From Cryptococcus deneoformans JEC21 (lineage: Eukaryota > Basidiomycota > Tremellomycetes > Tremellales > Cryptococcaceae), in the NCBI RefSeq assembly GCF_000091045.1, contig NC_006694.1, forward strand, positions 292,501-356,500: 64,000 nucleotides of DNA. The letters are read 5' to 3'. Of this stretch, positions 1 through 11,197 are shown piece by piece; position 1 is the first letter of the stretch, and each line of letters opens with the position of its first letter. The notes under the pieces are model-generated. The model was not told where the DNA came from and searched no databases. It worked only from the letters and a program-made list of their open reading frames with translations. Both the position numbers and the translations under genes were made by a program.

Positions 1-767
1 GGCACTATATCAGCTTCTTCGGGCTCGTTCGAGGGCATGGGCGAAGTGGATAATAGTCCGATGAATTCGTGTGTCGATGCAGGTCTGAAAGAAGCATCGT
101 CGTAGACCTACAGAAAATGTGAGCCGATGTCCTTCGAGCGAATGGGAATGAATGTACCTTTAATAAAGCCCCGACATATTCGCCTTTTCGCTCTGGAAGA
201 GGATACTTTGCGTGAACAGATGACGGAAGTGGTTGAGGCTCTATGGAAAGCTGTTGCAAACCATCAGCGAGGTCCGTCTTTCCCTTTACCCAAGTCTGTT
301 CCCCAGGGACCCTTGGACAAAAGTCAATTGCATGTCAAACAATCGTCAGAGATAGGGAGAGACTCACTCAACACCCCAGCCGACCCATCTTTCTTTCAGC
401 TTACTCCAATCTACATGGTCTGAAGTTTCGATATTCCCCGGAAGGTACACCTCCATGGGGTATCCAGTATCCTGAAGAAGACATTGGAAAGAGACAACTG
501 ATAGAGGGGTGGATGATTTGGAGTACGGGCGGATCTGTGAGATGTAAGCGGTGGGATAGAGTGAGGAAAAAGAGTGTTACATACGGATGATGGGTCGTCT
601 AACTGTCTTTTTATTCGTTGAATGTGTTCGTCAACGTTAACAGAGTTATCTAGAGTTGGAAAGGAACATGAACACGCAGATTTGAGATATCAAGAGATAT
701 GAAACTTACTGTCACGGTAATCATGCTCTTTAAGAGCAGTGATAAGTATCTCTTCTATGGGCAGCAT
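1..767 (-). CDS. MCM complex-binding protein (MCMBP/ETG1-like), 5' part only
   Basis: Five exons can be followed on the minus strand: 767-710, 649-585, 534-368, 311-158 and 107-1 (continuing off the window), with introns of 50-60 bases. The translation starts MLPIEEIL and carries the pieces expected of MCMBP in order: FQCLLQDTGYPMEVYLPG (family: FRCMIQDMFDPEFYMGVYE), then VPGEQTWVK (family VPVPGESTWVK), then YPLPERKGEYVGALLKVYDD and FIGLLSTSP (family: LPGEKGPACLVKVYEDWD and LYGILSVDP). MCMBP binds MCM3-7 in the nucleus and acts in replisome disassembly and sister cohesion. The plus-strand reading frames here (127-423, 243-590) are shadows. The start at 767 is the first ATG of the frame; a further upstream exon is possible. 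The recognition is by eye but several motifs agree in order and spacing. Confidence 0.85.
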
Positions 768-1203
768 TGTTTCCACTGTTGATACTGTGAGAGTAGTTAA
801 GATGTAGATTAGATAGAGGTAATTTATGAGTCAGGTCAGTAGAGCAATTCGAGCGTCTCGTAATAATATTATGACGTCTTCAGTTTTTATCAATGCAAGT
901 GCAGAACTAGAAGAATAGAGGAGCTGAAGGGGAGCGAGGATTTGAAGCGATGTCGTTTACACAAGATACCACAAGAGCGGTATATGCATGGGTGCACTGG
1001 GAAGGAAATGCAGACTATTACAGAGCCTCTGTGCTTGATCAAAAATAAGAAGGAAAAAACACGACGACTTTTGAAAACTGAGCGAATAAGTTAACTCGTT
1101 AACCGGCGAGATCCGCGTCAGAGAATCTTGTTGTTGACATGACATCAGACCACTGCGGCTTCCTTCGAGACTCTCTCGACGTTAACATACACGATTTGTG
1201 GAT
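768..1203. promoter_or_regulatory. Divergent intergenic region, MCMBP / NRK1
   Basis: These 436 bases separate two genes reading away from each other, so both promoters should lie here. I see a TGACGT core near 872 and an ACGCG core on the minus strand at 1114-1118, the latter compatible with an MBF-type G1/S site for the replication gene. Neither is demonstrated. No RNA gene was recognised. Confidence 0.4.
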
Positions 1204-2184
1204 ATGGTCTCCAATTTAAAGTATAAAGTGGTAGTAATAGGTATCGGGTAAGTGCCATGCTCCACAAATCAGTCACGACCTGACACAAAGTAGAGGAGCA
1301 AGCTGCTCTGGCAAGACCTTGCTTGCCAAGCACATCCGCCGAGCGCTACCTACAGACGCTGCTATCATCCATCAGGACGACCTTTGTCCTGTAAGTCACA
1401 ACTTCATACAGCTCCAACTAATAATATGTGTTAGCCTGCAGAGGAAGTCCCATATTCGAAACAATACCCAGATCTCCAAGACTGGGATGATCCCGAAACT
1501 TGCATCTTATGGTCCGAATTCCGCGCTTTGCTTCGGCAAGTGCGCGAAACGGGTCGTGTAGGAGACCATGATACACACGACCATCTCAATAAGGAGAATA
1601 AGATTGAAGTGAATGAGCAGATCTTTGAGCGATGGCAGCGGAAATTTGAGGAGTTGACAAAACAGCAGAGGGAGCAAGGTGTGGAGTTGATTTGGGTCAT
1701 TGTGGATGGTTTCGTGCTGTATTATGACAAGGTAAGTGGTGGATATGAAATAGGATTGTGCTCATGAGTTAGGATGTTGTGGATATGCTGGATATCCGTA
1801 TCTTCCTTCGCGTTCCCCACGATGTCCTTAAAGACCGAAGAGAGGAACGCCAAGTCTACGTCCTTCAACGTGAGCTACTTTCCGTCTGGCGAAAGAAGCG
1901 ACTAATGTCAGCTAGATCCTGACGATGCTGCAGAAGGAGGGGTCTGGATTGACCCGCCGGAATATTTCAACAAGATTGTTTGGCCGGGGTATCTCAAGGC
2001 ACATGCGCATGTATTTGAGGATCCTGCGGTCGGGGAGCTGAAGCAGGAATGGGGGCCAAAGGGGAGGGATTTACATGTCATTAGACCAGGAGAGGGGGAG
2101 GAAGGGATGACCGAGGCCTTTGACAAGAGTTGTGAGGCAATTGTGGATGGTGTAAAGAAAGGAAGAGGGATATACCTCGCTTAA
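1204..2184 (+). CDS. NRK1: Nicotinamide riboside kinase
   Basis: Five exons (1204-1247, 1294-1390, 1435-1731, 1773-1869, 1916-2184) give 267 residues, close to the usual size of fungal Nrk1. The N-terminus holds a Walker A loop, GGASCSGKT, straight after the first beta strand VVVIGI, then IIHQDDLCP, YPDLQDWDDPE and VIVDGFVLYYD, the arrangement of the NRK/uridine kinase-like P-loop fold. The enzyme phosphorylates nicotinamide riboside to NMN in the cytosolic NAD salvage pathway. The start ATG at 1204 places the P-loop about 15 residues in, as is normal. All splice sites are GT-AG and the first intron interrupts the P-loop glycine codon. Its stop lies 3 bases from the stop of the neighbouring minus-strand gene. 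Confidence 0.9.
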
Positions 2185-2187
2185 TAT

Positions 2188-3328
2188 TCATCCTCTGACG
2201 CATAATATTGTAGACCATCGTGATGTATAGATTTTTTCAATCTGTTCAGCCTTAAATTCCCCTATATCTAGCTTTATGAACTCTGGCTGATTATCTCCAA
2301 GCAATCCCAGCTGTCCGAACGAATCTTGCTGTCAGCTTCGGTCAGAGATATTTGACTTACTTGATCCTTGAACGTATATATTGTTCTCTGTGACGACTAT
2401 CACAAAATCTGGGCCTACCCCAGCCAATCGCACTTCTTCTTCGTTGGGGACTTTGATCATCTCTGGATCAGAGTTGTAAGCTAAAAGATACGCATCACCT
2501 CCTTCAGTCAGAGCTAGAAAACGGTTGGCCGATCCGGTCACGAGCTTCGTCACTCCCAATCCTTCAAGATCTTCTACGAGCTTGACCGTGACTGGATCTT
2601 TGCAAGTCTGGCGAAGGCCAGGGGGAAGAGCGCGGGCATCTATCACCTCGAATAGGTGTGACATTGCCCCTTGAGCAAGGATGTACACTTGTGATTCGGC
2701 AGCAAAGAGTTTGAGAGGAGTTTTCTGATGGAGAAGAGAATGTTCGAGGGGGCCAAAAGGGTTCTCATGGTCCAGCAAGTTTTGCAGAGACTCAAAATAA
2801 TAAACACCATCTTGCCCTATTGATATGTTAGCGGCATTTCGGTAATGATCTCAAAGACCTGTAGCACCTACATCTATACCCATATGTAGCGCCTAATTCC
2901 GTAACCACGACATCATTCCAAACCTTGACCGATTTTTGTCCCTTTTGATTGATAACGTGGCCGTCTACTTGCAGAAAAGCAAGAGGCCTGGCATACCCAA
3001 TGATTCGAGTGTATTGTTTTCCATCGAACTCTAGCTTTTTAGGTTCATCTCTGGATACCAATGGGTCCAGTCCCCATCCATACCATTCCCAGGCCGAATC
3101 TTTTGCAGATCAGTACAAATGGAATCTCTGTAGCTCGTGTATCTTACTCTGAGCTATGGTGCATGCGTAGGAGTGCCAGACAACCTCTTGCCAGCCTTGT
3201 AAACAGTCCGTGATGTCTTTTGGTTCCTTGAGGACAAGAGATCCACGGTAGTCTAGCTGTCGACAAAGGTTGTTGCCAAAAGCCAAGTACCGACGAGTCG
3301 CAATTCCATTGCGGCGATCATTAGACAT
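2188..3328 (-). CDS. RCC1-repeat protein (ATS1-like)
   Basis: Four exons (3328-3148, 3099-2872, 2816-2361, 2324-2188) encode 333 residues. RCC1 blade signatures are visible: YLAFGNNLCRQLDYRG near the N-terminus, WHSYACTIA, and SNSFGQLGLLGDNQ at the C-terminus, with weaker repeats (VTGSANRFLALTEGG, VRLAGVGPDFVIVVTENNIY) between, so a seven-bladed propeller is likely. The last blade motif is restored only if the 36-base intron 2360-2325 ends at the second of two AGs, which supports that model. The start at 3328 is the first true ATG; the frame runs a little further up without one. Family members include tRNA-modification/cytoskeleton-linked Ats1 and small-GTPase exchange factors; which applies is not clear. 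It is convergent with NRK1 and divergent from the ferric reductase gene. Confidence 0.75.
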
Positions 3329-4354
3329 CAGTGAGGAAATGGATTGATACAATGGTGGTCGTTATGCAGCTGTTTCCACAAAAATGCAGTTGGTGTCTAA
3401 GAATGAGCAATTGTATCTTTCTGTCAGTACACTTACAGACCGACTTTGTTAGATCGAGACAGCAGGCCACAACAACTCTTTATGTGCTGGTATAGTAGCA
3501 CCGAGACAAAAAATAAGAGCAAGATACGACGTCTCCAGACTCTGTCACTGTCAGCATTAGTCACACTGCAATATCTGCTGCGTGGCTGTATAGCGTTCTG
3601 GCGAGACAAAGGTGAGCTAACTCAGCTTAATACACAAAAAGTGGAGTACACTCACCGCTGATGACTGCTGCTGGTTGTTGCTTTTGTTGATAAAATGTCC
3701 GCGACGATCGCTTTGGTAGAGAAAGGCCGCAGGCACGGGATTAATTTATTTCTTGGCTTTCGACGAGATCTTCTTCGATTATGGCGGTGCAGCAATAATT
3801 AAGGTTGCCTTGCTTGTTTGTTTTTCTTTTCTTTCTCTTGCGATGAGCTGGCGAGCACAAAATACTTCTCTCCAGCATGCATCCGAGGATGGTTTTTGGT
3901 CTTAAAAGTATGCATGCATGGGTGTCCAGATCTGTTGGCGACGCAGTGATTGAGCGATCTTGACGCGTCATGGTTACTACTATATCTTTTGCGGCCGGGG
4001 GGCGCCGGTGTGAACCTGCCGCCGCAGCAGTAGAGGAGACGATTTTCCGGAATGCGTGTCCAGGAAACTGGAAACAGGGGAACATGTCTGAGGCGTTTTT
4101 CTTTTCCAATTATACGCATAGAATTATTCCCAACTAACTGTACAGATCTCTATTCTCTCTTCCCTCCCTCCTTGCCTCCTCTTCCGATTTACCACCGCTC
4201 GCCTACCCCGTCCTCGCCGAAAAGAAAAAAAGTCCGCATTCGACACATCTCGCCCTGTCAAGCGTGTAGACGCGCTAGATATAACATCGCACCTCGCTGG
4301 CCAAGTGCCAGCGGCTGGCATTCTTTTTGTACATAACGTCTACAGATTAATATA
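3329..4354. promoter_or_regulatory. Divergent promoter region, RCC1-like / ferric reductase
   Basis: About 1.0 kb without a supportable gene; short frames in it do not resemble proteins. A pyrimidine-rich tract at about 4140-4200 precedes the reductase start and looks like a core promoter/leader. A TGATAA at 3688-3693 matches the GATA-factor core used by fungal iron regulators, but one such site is expected by chance in this length. No RNA gene seen. Confidence 0.4.
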
Positions 4355-7300
4355 ATGACAGTTACCGGCTCCACCTCAGCAGAAGTAGCTGCTTCGTCTT
4401 ACGTACCACCTTACAAGGCAACAACATCGTACGCTCAAAGTCCTGAGGTAACAGGTTCTGTAACCAGCGCGCTACCAGTAAGTTCCTAACGATACGAACA
4501 AGATGTTGATTGATTAGGCGGACCCCACTGTATCATCTGGGATATCAGGAGCGGACTATGCGGCCTCGTATCTGGATGCTCATATGATGAGGTATGTTGT
4601 TCAATCATAAACTGAGACATCGGGCTGATTTCGGTGTTCGCAGCTGGCCATCGTACCGGTACGCCTACCTGTTCTGGATCATATTGGCAGGCCTTGCAGC
4701 CATCTATGCTCTTTCACATCATCTACGATTATCAGCAGGTTCCCTCGGCGCGGGGTATTCCAAATGGGGTATGCGACGGAAAGCTTTAGGCACGAAAGAC
4801 GGGCGGAGAGGAACAGTTTTGCCAAGCAATAACACTATGCTGTCAATCGCCTTTCTCATTATCCTTTCTGTGGTTCTCTGCCTGGTCGGCTACGACTACA
4901 TAAACCCTTCTTCGACAATACTCAACTTTGCGTCATACCGAAAGCGAGCATTTGTGCCCTACGGCATTAGCAAGGCCTTTTGGACGTCGGGGAATCGATT
5001 TGGATATATGGCGTTTGCGATGACACCTCTCGTAGTTCTTTTCGCTCTCAAAGCGCCCCCATTCGCCTTTTTATCCCTTCGTCCATTTACACATCTGTAC
5101 TCTGATAAGCTCGCATTGTTTCATCGTGCCGCCGCTTGGTTGGTCTGGGCATTTACCACTGTTCACACAATCTTGTGGACGATCCAACTGTTCAAAGACA
5201 AGCGTAATGGTAGGGCTGTGTGGTTCACTATCTGGAATAGCTACCATTTCATCTTTGGTTGCATTGCCTATGGGTTGATGACGGCGGTGATGGTGCTTAG
5301 TTTAAAGCCTGTCCGAAAACATGGTTTTGAAGTGAGTCGTAATCTAATCATAGTGGCGCTGACCCCTTAGTTCTTCTACATTGCCCACGTGGTACTCGTC
5401 TTTTTAACCATCGTTTGTTCCATTATCCATCATCCAGTGCTCTGGTTCTGGATGGCAGGAGCTCTCATTCTCTGGGGATGTGAGAGAAGTGTACGTCTCA
5501 TCCGAATGACTAGGATCAATGGAATCTTTGGCAAGAACAAGTACAGTGCTCTCGTTGCTGGAAGATCATATGACCAATACTCCCACCGTAAGCAAGACTT
5601 CAAGCAGGGCGACCCATACTCGACGCCTCAGCGCGACTTTGGTAATCCCTACACCGATAAAACACCTCCTAAACCTTTAGCTATGGGTCATTTACCAAGC
5701 GGAGATCTGAGCGACTTTGGTGGTACTAGAGGCCAGAATGGTTACGACGAGGGTTCGTTTCAACCCCTCGGTTCATACGATGCTCGTCACAGTGACAGCG
5801 ACCCAGCCGCTGTCTCTCCTCCCTATCATGAGAGGGTACAATCGGTTGCTCATAGTATCCCGCCCGGTCTGCCTGCCTATATGCCCACAACCATCCCTAT
5901 CGGTCATGCCCAAGCGCAACTTCTTCCTTCCAGAACTATCCGCTTAACGATTCGAGTGGCCAGACCATTCCGTTGGTCTCCCGGACAAAGCGTTTTGCTT
6001 TATCTTCCCGAGCTATCCTGGTTCCAGTCGCATCCCTTTACGATTCTCAATAACGACCCCAACGAAATCATGTTACTTGTCAAGGCACGAAAAGGTCTCA
6101 CGAGGCGTTTGTTTAATTACGTCCGACAGCGTTCTCTGGCTGCTGTTGGTATCAATAGCGTCAAGGATAAACGCATCTCCCTTGCTTCCATGCGTACCAG
6201 TAATGGCGAAAATAATCTATACGTACCACCGATCTTTCTGAAAGCCTGGGTGGACGGTCCTATGGGTTCGTCGGAACGGGTAAGGTGGAAGGATCATTCA
6301 ACAGTTGTTGTAGTATGTGGTGGATCAGGTGTCAGTTTCGGAGCTGCAGTGTGTGAACATGTCTGTATGTCTATCAAGAATCAAGTGGGGAAAACCAGAC
6401 GAATAAGGTTTTGCTGGGTTGTCAGAGAGTATGCTGAGATCGCGTGGGTGGCGGGTCAGTTGAGGCGATGTCAGGACATGGTCTCGGCGGATCAACTTCA
6501 CATTGATATCTTTGTGACCAAAGCCCAACGAGTCAAGGACGACCTTGCACCTCCCAAGCCTGTCTTTGCTCGAGGCGCTCACTCCCGAGCAAATTCGTTC
6601 GATTCAGCTGCAAGTGAGATGAGCGCGGACTCTTCTACTGATCGAGATGAAGCGGTGGATAGCACGCTCATGGAGAGTTATGCGGATGTCATTGACTTGA
6701 CGAATTACGAGGATGAAGAGGATGTGGATGACCCTGTGGAGAACCGACTGTCTACCAAACTTGAACAACAGGGGAAACTGAGACGTGCGAGATCTCGAAA
6801 GTTTGCCAAACGGAAATCAGCAGCGAAACTTTCGCAAACACCATCTTACCCGCCATCGCGGTTCCAGTCAACATACTCGTATGATAACCCCGAGGAATCT
6901 TTTGCCCATAGCAATCAAGGGTATGGACACTCGCCTGCTAGCAGTCTCTACGATTCTTTCCACGAATCGCGTGGACATGCAGGTCATTCATCTATCGCCA
7001 TGTCTCCTTCCGCTTCCCAATCCATGTTAATCCATTCTACTTCCCATTCTGTTCCGCAATCTATGTTATCCCCTTCCACTTCTATCTCCATGCTCCCCAC
7101 TAGCCCTCCTTTCAACGCTTACCACGGCAACCATCAATCAGTCCGATCTATATCTGACTCGACGTATACCGCCAACGATCCATTTACGGGTGGCTCAAGC
7201 CAGGGACACGGAAGTCCGTCTGTCGGACATTCATCATTGACGGACGATACTCAGGTGGCTGTCCCTAATGATCCCTTTAGGGATATTCAAACTGCGCTTT

Positions 7301-7698
7301 CGAGGACATCACGGACGCAGAGTATGGTTCTTCTTGAGAATTCGGGGGCGGACCCAAAAGAAGACGCGGGGTTGTGGATTGATGAAGCGGATTACGCGGC
7401 AATGTGTGTGATGAGCGAGATGGCCAGAGCGGGAAAGCCGAAATTGTCAGCCGTGTTGGAGGAGGAGATTGAGATTGCGCAAGGTAGTTTAATTGTAGCA
7501 AGTAGGTCTCACGCTCATCGAATCTGTTTGCGAGGGTCAGTGCTGACTTTGACTTTTTTTTTTTTCCTAGCTTGCGGCCCAGTCACGCTAAACACTGTGG
7601 TCCGAAACCTTGTATCGAAGACCATTTCCCCATCACGTATCCGTCGTGGTGATAGGCGTGGCCATATTGTAGTGTATAGCGAAGATTACGAAGGGTGA
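4355..7698 (+). CDS. FRE-family ferric/cupric reductase, transmembrane NADPH oxidoreductase
   Basis: Five exons (4355-4477, 4518-4591, 4644-5331, 5371-7501, 7571-7698) give 1047 residues. Six to seven membrane helices are followed by the reductase half. The bis-heme histidines are in place: H-x13-H in LFHRAAAWLVWAFTTVHT and a second H-x13-H from YIAHVVL to SIIHH. FAD binding is shown by HPFTILN, preceded by WSPGQSVLLYLPE, and NADPH binding by VVVCGGSGVSFG and the terminal VATCGPVTLN. Such enzymes reduce extracellular Fe3+/Cu2+ at the plasma membrane for high-affinity uptake. The protein is much longer than the usual 550-750 residues because a Ser-rich, acidic and low-complexity insert of about 270 residues (roughly 6540-7370) splits the NADPH-binding lobe. 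The last intron (7502-7570, 69 bases) is free of stops and a multiple of three. Confidence 0.88.
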
Positions 7699-7856
7699 TG
7701 GATAATGAAGACATAGATGATTAACGTTTCGATTTTTTTTTGGCCTAATTAGCATGCATAAAAGACATGAAATTATAGTACAACCGTCAACTATGAAAAA
7801 ATCAAACGTCCTAATCGGTAACAAGTCACCTTGTTCAATCGTGAAAAAAAAAACAA

Positions 7857-10800
7857 TTACTTCTTCTTCGATCGCGTAGCTGTTGCTGGTGCAGGAACAT
7901 GTTCTTCTCCGTCATAAAAAACTGCGGTAACCACGACTCTTGTTCTTTTGAGATTATCAACAGGTCTTTGAGCATCCAACACATTGCCATGCTCGTCAAG
8001 AGGTACCTGGTTCATGATTCATGAATTAGCTCGATCCTTTGGTTGAACCGTTTACTCACTTTCGTCTTGATACAGCTTTTCAACTCTTCACCATCCCTTT
8101 CTTTCCCATCGTCCGACAACGACTTTGCACTCCCACTCGCGTTTCCATCATCCCTAATCACGGAGACGACCCTATCCCATCTCAACTTTTTCTTCTCCTC
8201 CTCCTTCTCGCCTTGATCTTTTGCTTCGCTTGTCCTCCTCGCTCGCTTCAAAGGCCGATGGGGCGGCGGCGTCTTGTACGTCCAATCATCATCGTCCCCT
8301 GGCGCTTTCACCAGCTCCAGCTTTTCAATCACCGGCTTCTCCTTTTTCTTGTCCTTTTCCTTTTCCTCCTCGCCGCTCTGTATCCCCATCCTTCGCTTCG
8401 CACGGGCTTCGCGGCTATTCTTCTTATCGGCCTCATCTCTCTCCGAGGTTGTGCGGATTTTGGACGTGGGGCTGGGCGGCCGTGGACCGCGTTGACGGAT
8501 GACTTTCCGGTCAATGGCGCAGTGGTAGACTTGGTTGCGTGCAGTATTGCGGGCGGTGGTCGTCTTGAGCTGTTTCTCGGTCAGAGCGGGGGGGAATGCG
8601 GTGGGGGTGGGGGTGGTGGTGGTGGGGCGTTTAGAGGGTTTGGCGGATTTGGTGGATGACGAGGTGGACCGTTTGGAGCGGGCTGGGCGGTTGGGTGATG
8701 GGGAAGAAGATGCGGGTTGAGATGATACCTGCTGCTCGGTCCGAGATTCACTCATTGTGCCAGACGACCTCGTAGAGCTTTGCGGCGGGGAAAAAGGTGG
8801 GGTTGAGGTAGTGTCGGCTGACGTAGCGTCGGCGGCGGCTTCTGCATGTCGTGTGTGGCTGGCGGGAGGGCTATCATCCACTGGTTCTGGTACGGGGGGC
8901 ACGGTTTCTTTGGGCGGCGGGGCGGTGTTGGTTTGGAGGGCGGTGATGGGCGGATGGACGGAGGCTGATAAGGGAGTAGGGGCCAGAGCGGCACAGCCAA
9001 CACCCATGGAGAGCGAGAGCGGGAACATCCCTTGCCCCTGTCGCGGAGTCCCAAACCTCGGCGTACCAAACCTCGGCGTACCAAACCTCGGCGTCCCAAA
9101 CCTCATTGGCGTCCCGAGCTTCCATACCAAAGATTAGTCCAATAACGAGATGCCAAGAATGAAATAATGAATCCTCACCTTTCTTGGGGTATGATTTTCA
9201 CCCAACGGCTTTTTGTACATATTCTGCTTTGCTGGCGACTTGAGTGCGATCCTGCTCATACTCATCGTCGAATGATCTCCTCCCGCTGCGACTGAAAAGA
9301 CGGGCGTTATCTCAAGGGGCGTAGCTGCTTCTCGGAATACACGGGCAGGCTGGCCGAGCAGCGGTTTGCCAAACGTGGCAGCCGGATGGGCATGCGACGG
9401 ACGGGTGACGGACAGGGGGACGGCAGTCGGGTGTCTCGTGGCATGCGTCTGAGAAGACGCTGGGCGCTTGAGCGGGATTGAAGATGGGGGTGGGAGCATG
9501 CTTGTCGTCTTGGTAGGCAAGGTGGATTTAGGCCGGGGCAATGCCGTTTTGCTGGCTAACGCGGGTCTGGGGATGGTGCGGTTGACGGAGGATGATAAGG
9601 GGATAGTCGGTCTGGAGATGGGATGCGGTTTCTTGACCAGTCTCGGCTCGGGTCTCGGTTGGAGTGGCGGTAGGGTTTGTTTGGGCTTCTCCGTCGCTTC
9701 GATGACAGAATTCTCGGAAACGACTCTGGCGGAGGAAGTCGTATGCGATCCTGATACGCTTTTTGGTGCACCCGGGTTTATCCTAGCCAACACGGCCGAA
9801 TCCAACTGGCCTCTGATTGCGCTCTTCAAGGCTGCCGCCTTCTTGGTGTCTACTGCAGGGGGAGGAGGGGCATGTTTTGTTGTAGAGGCTTTGAGCGTTT
9901 TTGCGCCGCGTTGGACGAGGTCGGCAGGGGGTAACGCCGTGGCGCGGGATGGGGTCGCGATGGACAAGCTGGCTGGCTGGTGAGTGGGGCTTTCGAGGCT
10001 TGCCAGTTTGACCGAGGTAGTCTCTTGCTCTACGGGGGCGCTGAGTATGGGAGATGGCGGGAGATTACGACACGGTGAACCAACGTCTGCCCGGATAGAA
10101 GCAAAGTGATGCGAGGAGAGGACTGGAATGGCAACCGGACCAGCACGAGCTACTTCCAGTGGGGAGTCGAAATCCAACGGGTTTGATTCGTCTGATTGCA
10201 AGGGTGTCGATGACCTTGGATGCTCAGGCGAGCGATGTTCCTCGGCGACATGCTCGAGGTAAAACTCGTCGAGGATATCGAGACCTTGGAATATCGCGCC
10301 TGATTCTTGATCTGAAAAGTCGGACAGATGCAGTCCGCCCATGTTGAGCTGCGGGATGTCTGTATGGATAGTCAGCGCGAGGACATGCGAACAGACAAGA
10401 CTTGCCTTGGTCGCTGCCTTGCAGGTCCAGTATGCCTTGTCTTTCCATGTAAAGCTCGTCTAGCGGGACTGCGTCTACAGGCCCTTGCACGCCAGCACAA
10501 GGTGGAACAGGGACATTTTCTTTATCGCTCGCTTCCTCTGCTGACTCGGACTCGTCGTCCCGCGGTGTGGACAGGTGCCATGTTTCAAACTTTAGAGTGA
10601 GGTCTGACGGATCTTGTCCTGCTTGACTGGGCGTCGATGCTGATGCTGGATGGCCGGATCTGGCGGGTGTCGAGCAGGACCCTTCATCGTCGCTCCACTG
10701 TGATGGATAGAGCCTCGCTGAATCTTGCGCCGAGAGGTTGAGGTTCTTCTGGTTTCTCTTGTCTGTTGGCAGAAGCAAGGTCTTTCTTCTCAGAAACTCT

Positions 10801-11027
10801 CGCGAATCCCGCTTCTTGACCCTGGGAATAAAAGGAGCTGGTGATTGGACGGCAGCCGAGAGCTTTGCCACCAGGTGGACTTCTTCCGGTTTGTGGGCGC
10901 CGAAGAAGACGGCCTCGTCGTCATCCGATGAGAGATCCTCGTCGTCTGTCCATGTGGAGTTGCCGTGGACGTGCAGGGGGCGGGGCGGGCAGGGTGGCGC
11001 GAGGGGTCCGGGTTGGAGGGCGGACAT
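7857..11027 (-). CDS. Large disordered protein with GTSE1-like N-terminus and SxIP motif
   Basis: Four exons (11027-10406, 10359-9179, 9118-8060, 8006-7857) give 1003 residues with no globular domain visible. The N-terminus has an acidic run followed by DDEAVFFGAHKPEE and EFLRRKTLLLP; the DEVFFG core followed by a basic/glutamate stretch resembles the N-terminal domain of animal GTSE1, a microtubule- and mitosis-linked protein. Consistent with that, SSIPLKRP at about residues 500-507 fits the S-x-I-P motif, with basic flanks, by which EB1-type plus-end trackers bind clients. FGTPR pentapeptides (residues near 605) and a basic KR-rich C-terminal third follow. The first intron uses a GC donor (GCAAGT, 10405-10360). 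It shares a promoter containing ACGCGT with the DYRK gene. The gene model is secure; orthology to GTSE1 is an inference from short motifs. Confidence 0.6.
9054..9118 (-). repeat. Coding tandem repeat, 15-bp unit (FGTPR)
   Basis: At the start of exon 3 of the GTSE1-like gene a 15-base unit is repeated about four times, encoding (R)FGTP R copies preceded by a diverged LGTPM copy. The nucleotide copies are almost identical, which suggests recent slippage; each TP is a minimal proline-directed phosphorylation site. The repeat begins within a few codons of the 3' splice site. Confidence 0.85.
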
Positions 11028-11170
11028 GGGATGGGAAGAGGGGGCGTGGCTGGGTGCTGAAGACGGGAATGTGTAATAGTATAGTACTAGGGGGTTTGTG
11101 CCGTTTGTTTGGCTCAAAGCCAGCCGCGGCGGGGCGCTCCACTCCACTTTTAATCCCACGTCACTTGCGC

Positions 11171-11197
11171 CACGTGGCTGACGCGTGTGGCCACGTG
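11171..11197. promoter_or_regulatory. CACGTG / ACGCGT / CACGTG cluster in a bidirectional promoter
   Basis: Within the 315 bases separating the GTSE1-like gene (start 11027, minus) and the DYRK gene (start 11343, plus) lie CACGTG at 11171-11176, ACGCGT at 11181-11186 and CACGTG at 11192-11197, spaced 4 and 5 bases. ACGCGT is the MluI cell-cycle box bound by MBF (Mbp1/Swi6-type) in fungi; CACGTG is the bHLH E-box (Cbf1/USF type). All three are palindromic and so can serve both genes. The hexamers are read directly; binding is inferred. Confidence 0.6.

Noticed and set aside
127..590. Plus-strand frames of 98 and 115 codons at the left edge as genes
   Set aside because: No family resemblance; the opposite strand splices into consecutive MCMBP motifs, so these are shadows.
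3326..3352. Start of the RCC1-like gene at 3352
   Set aside because: The codon there is TTG; the first ATG of the frame is at 3328.
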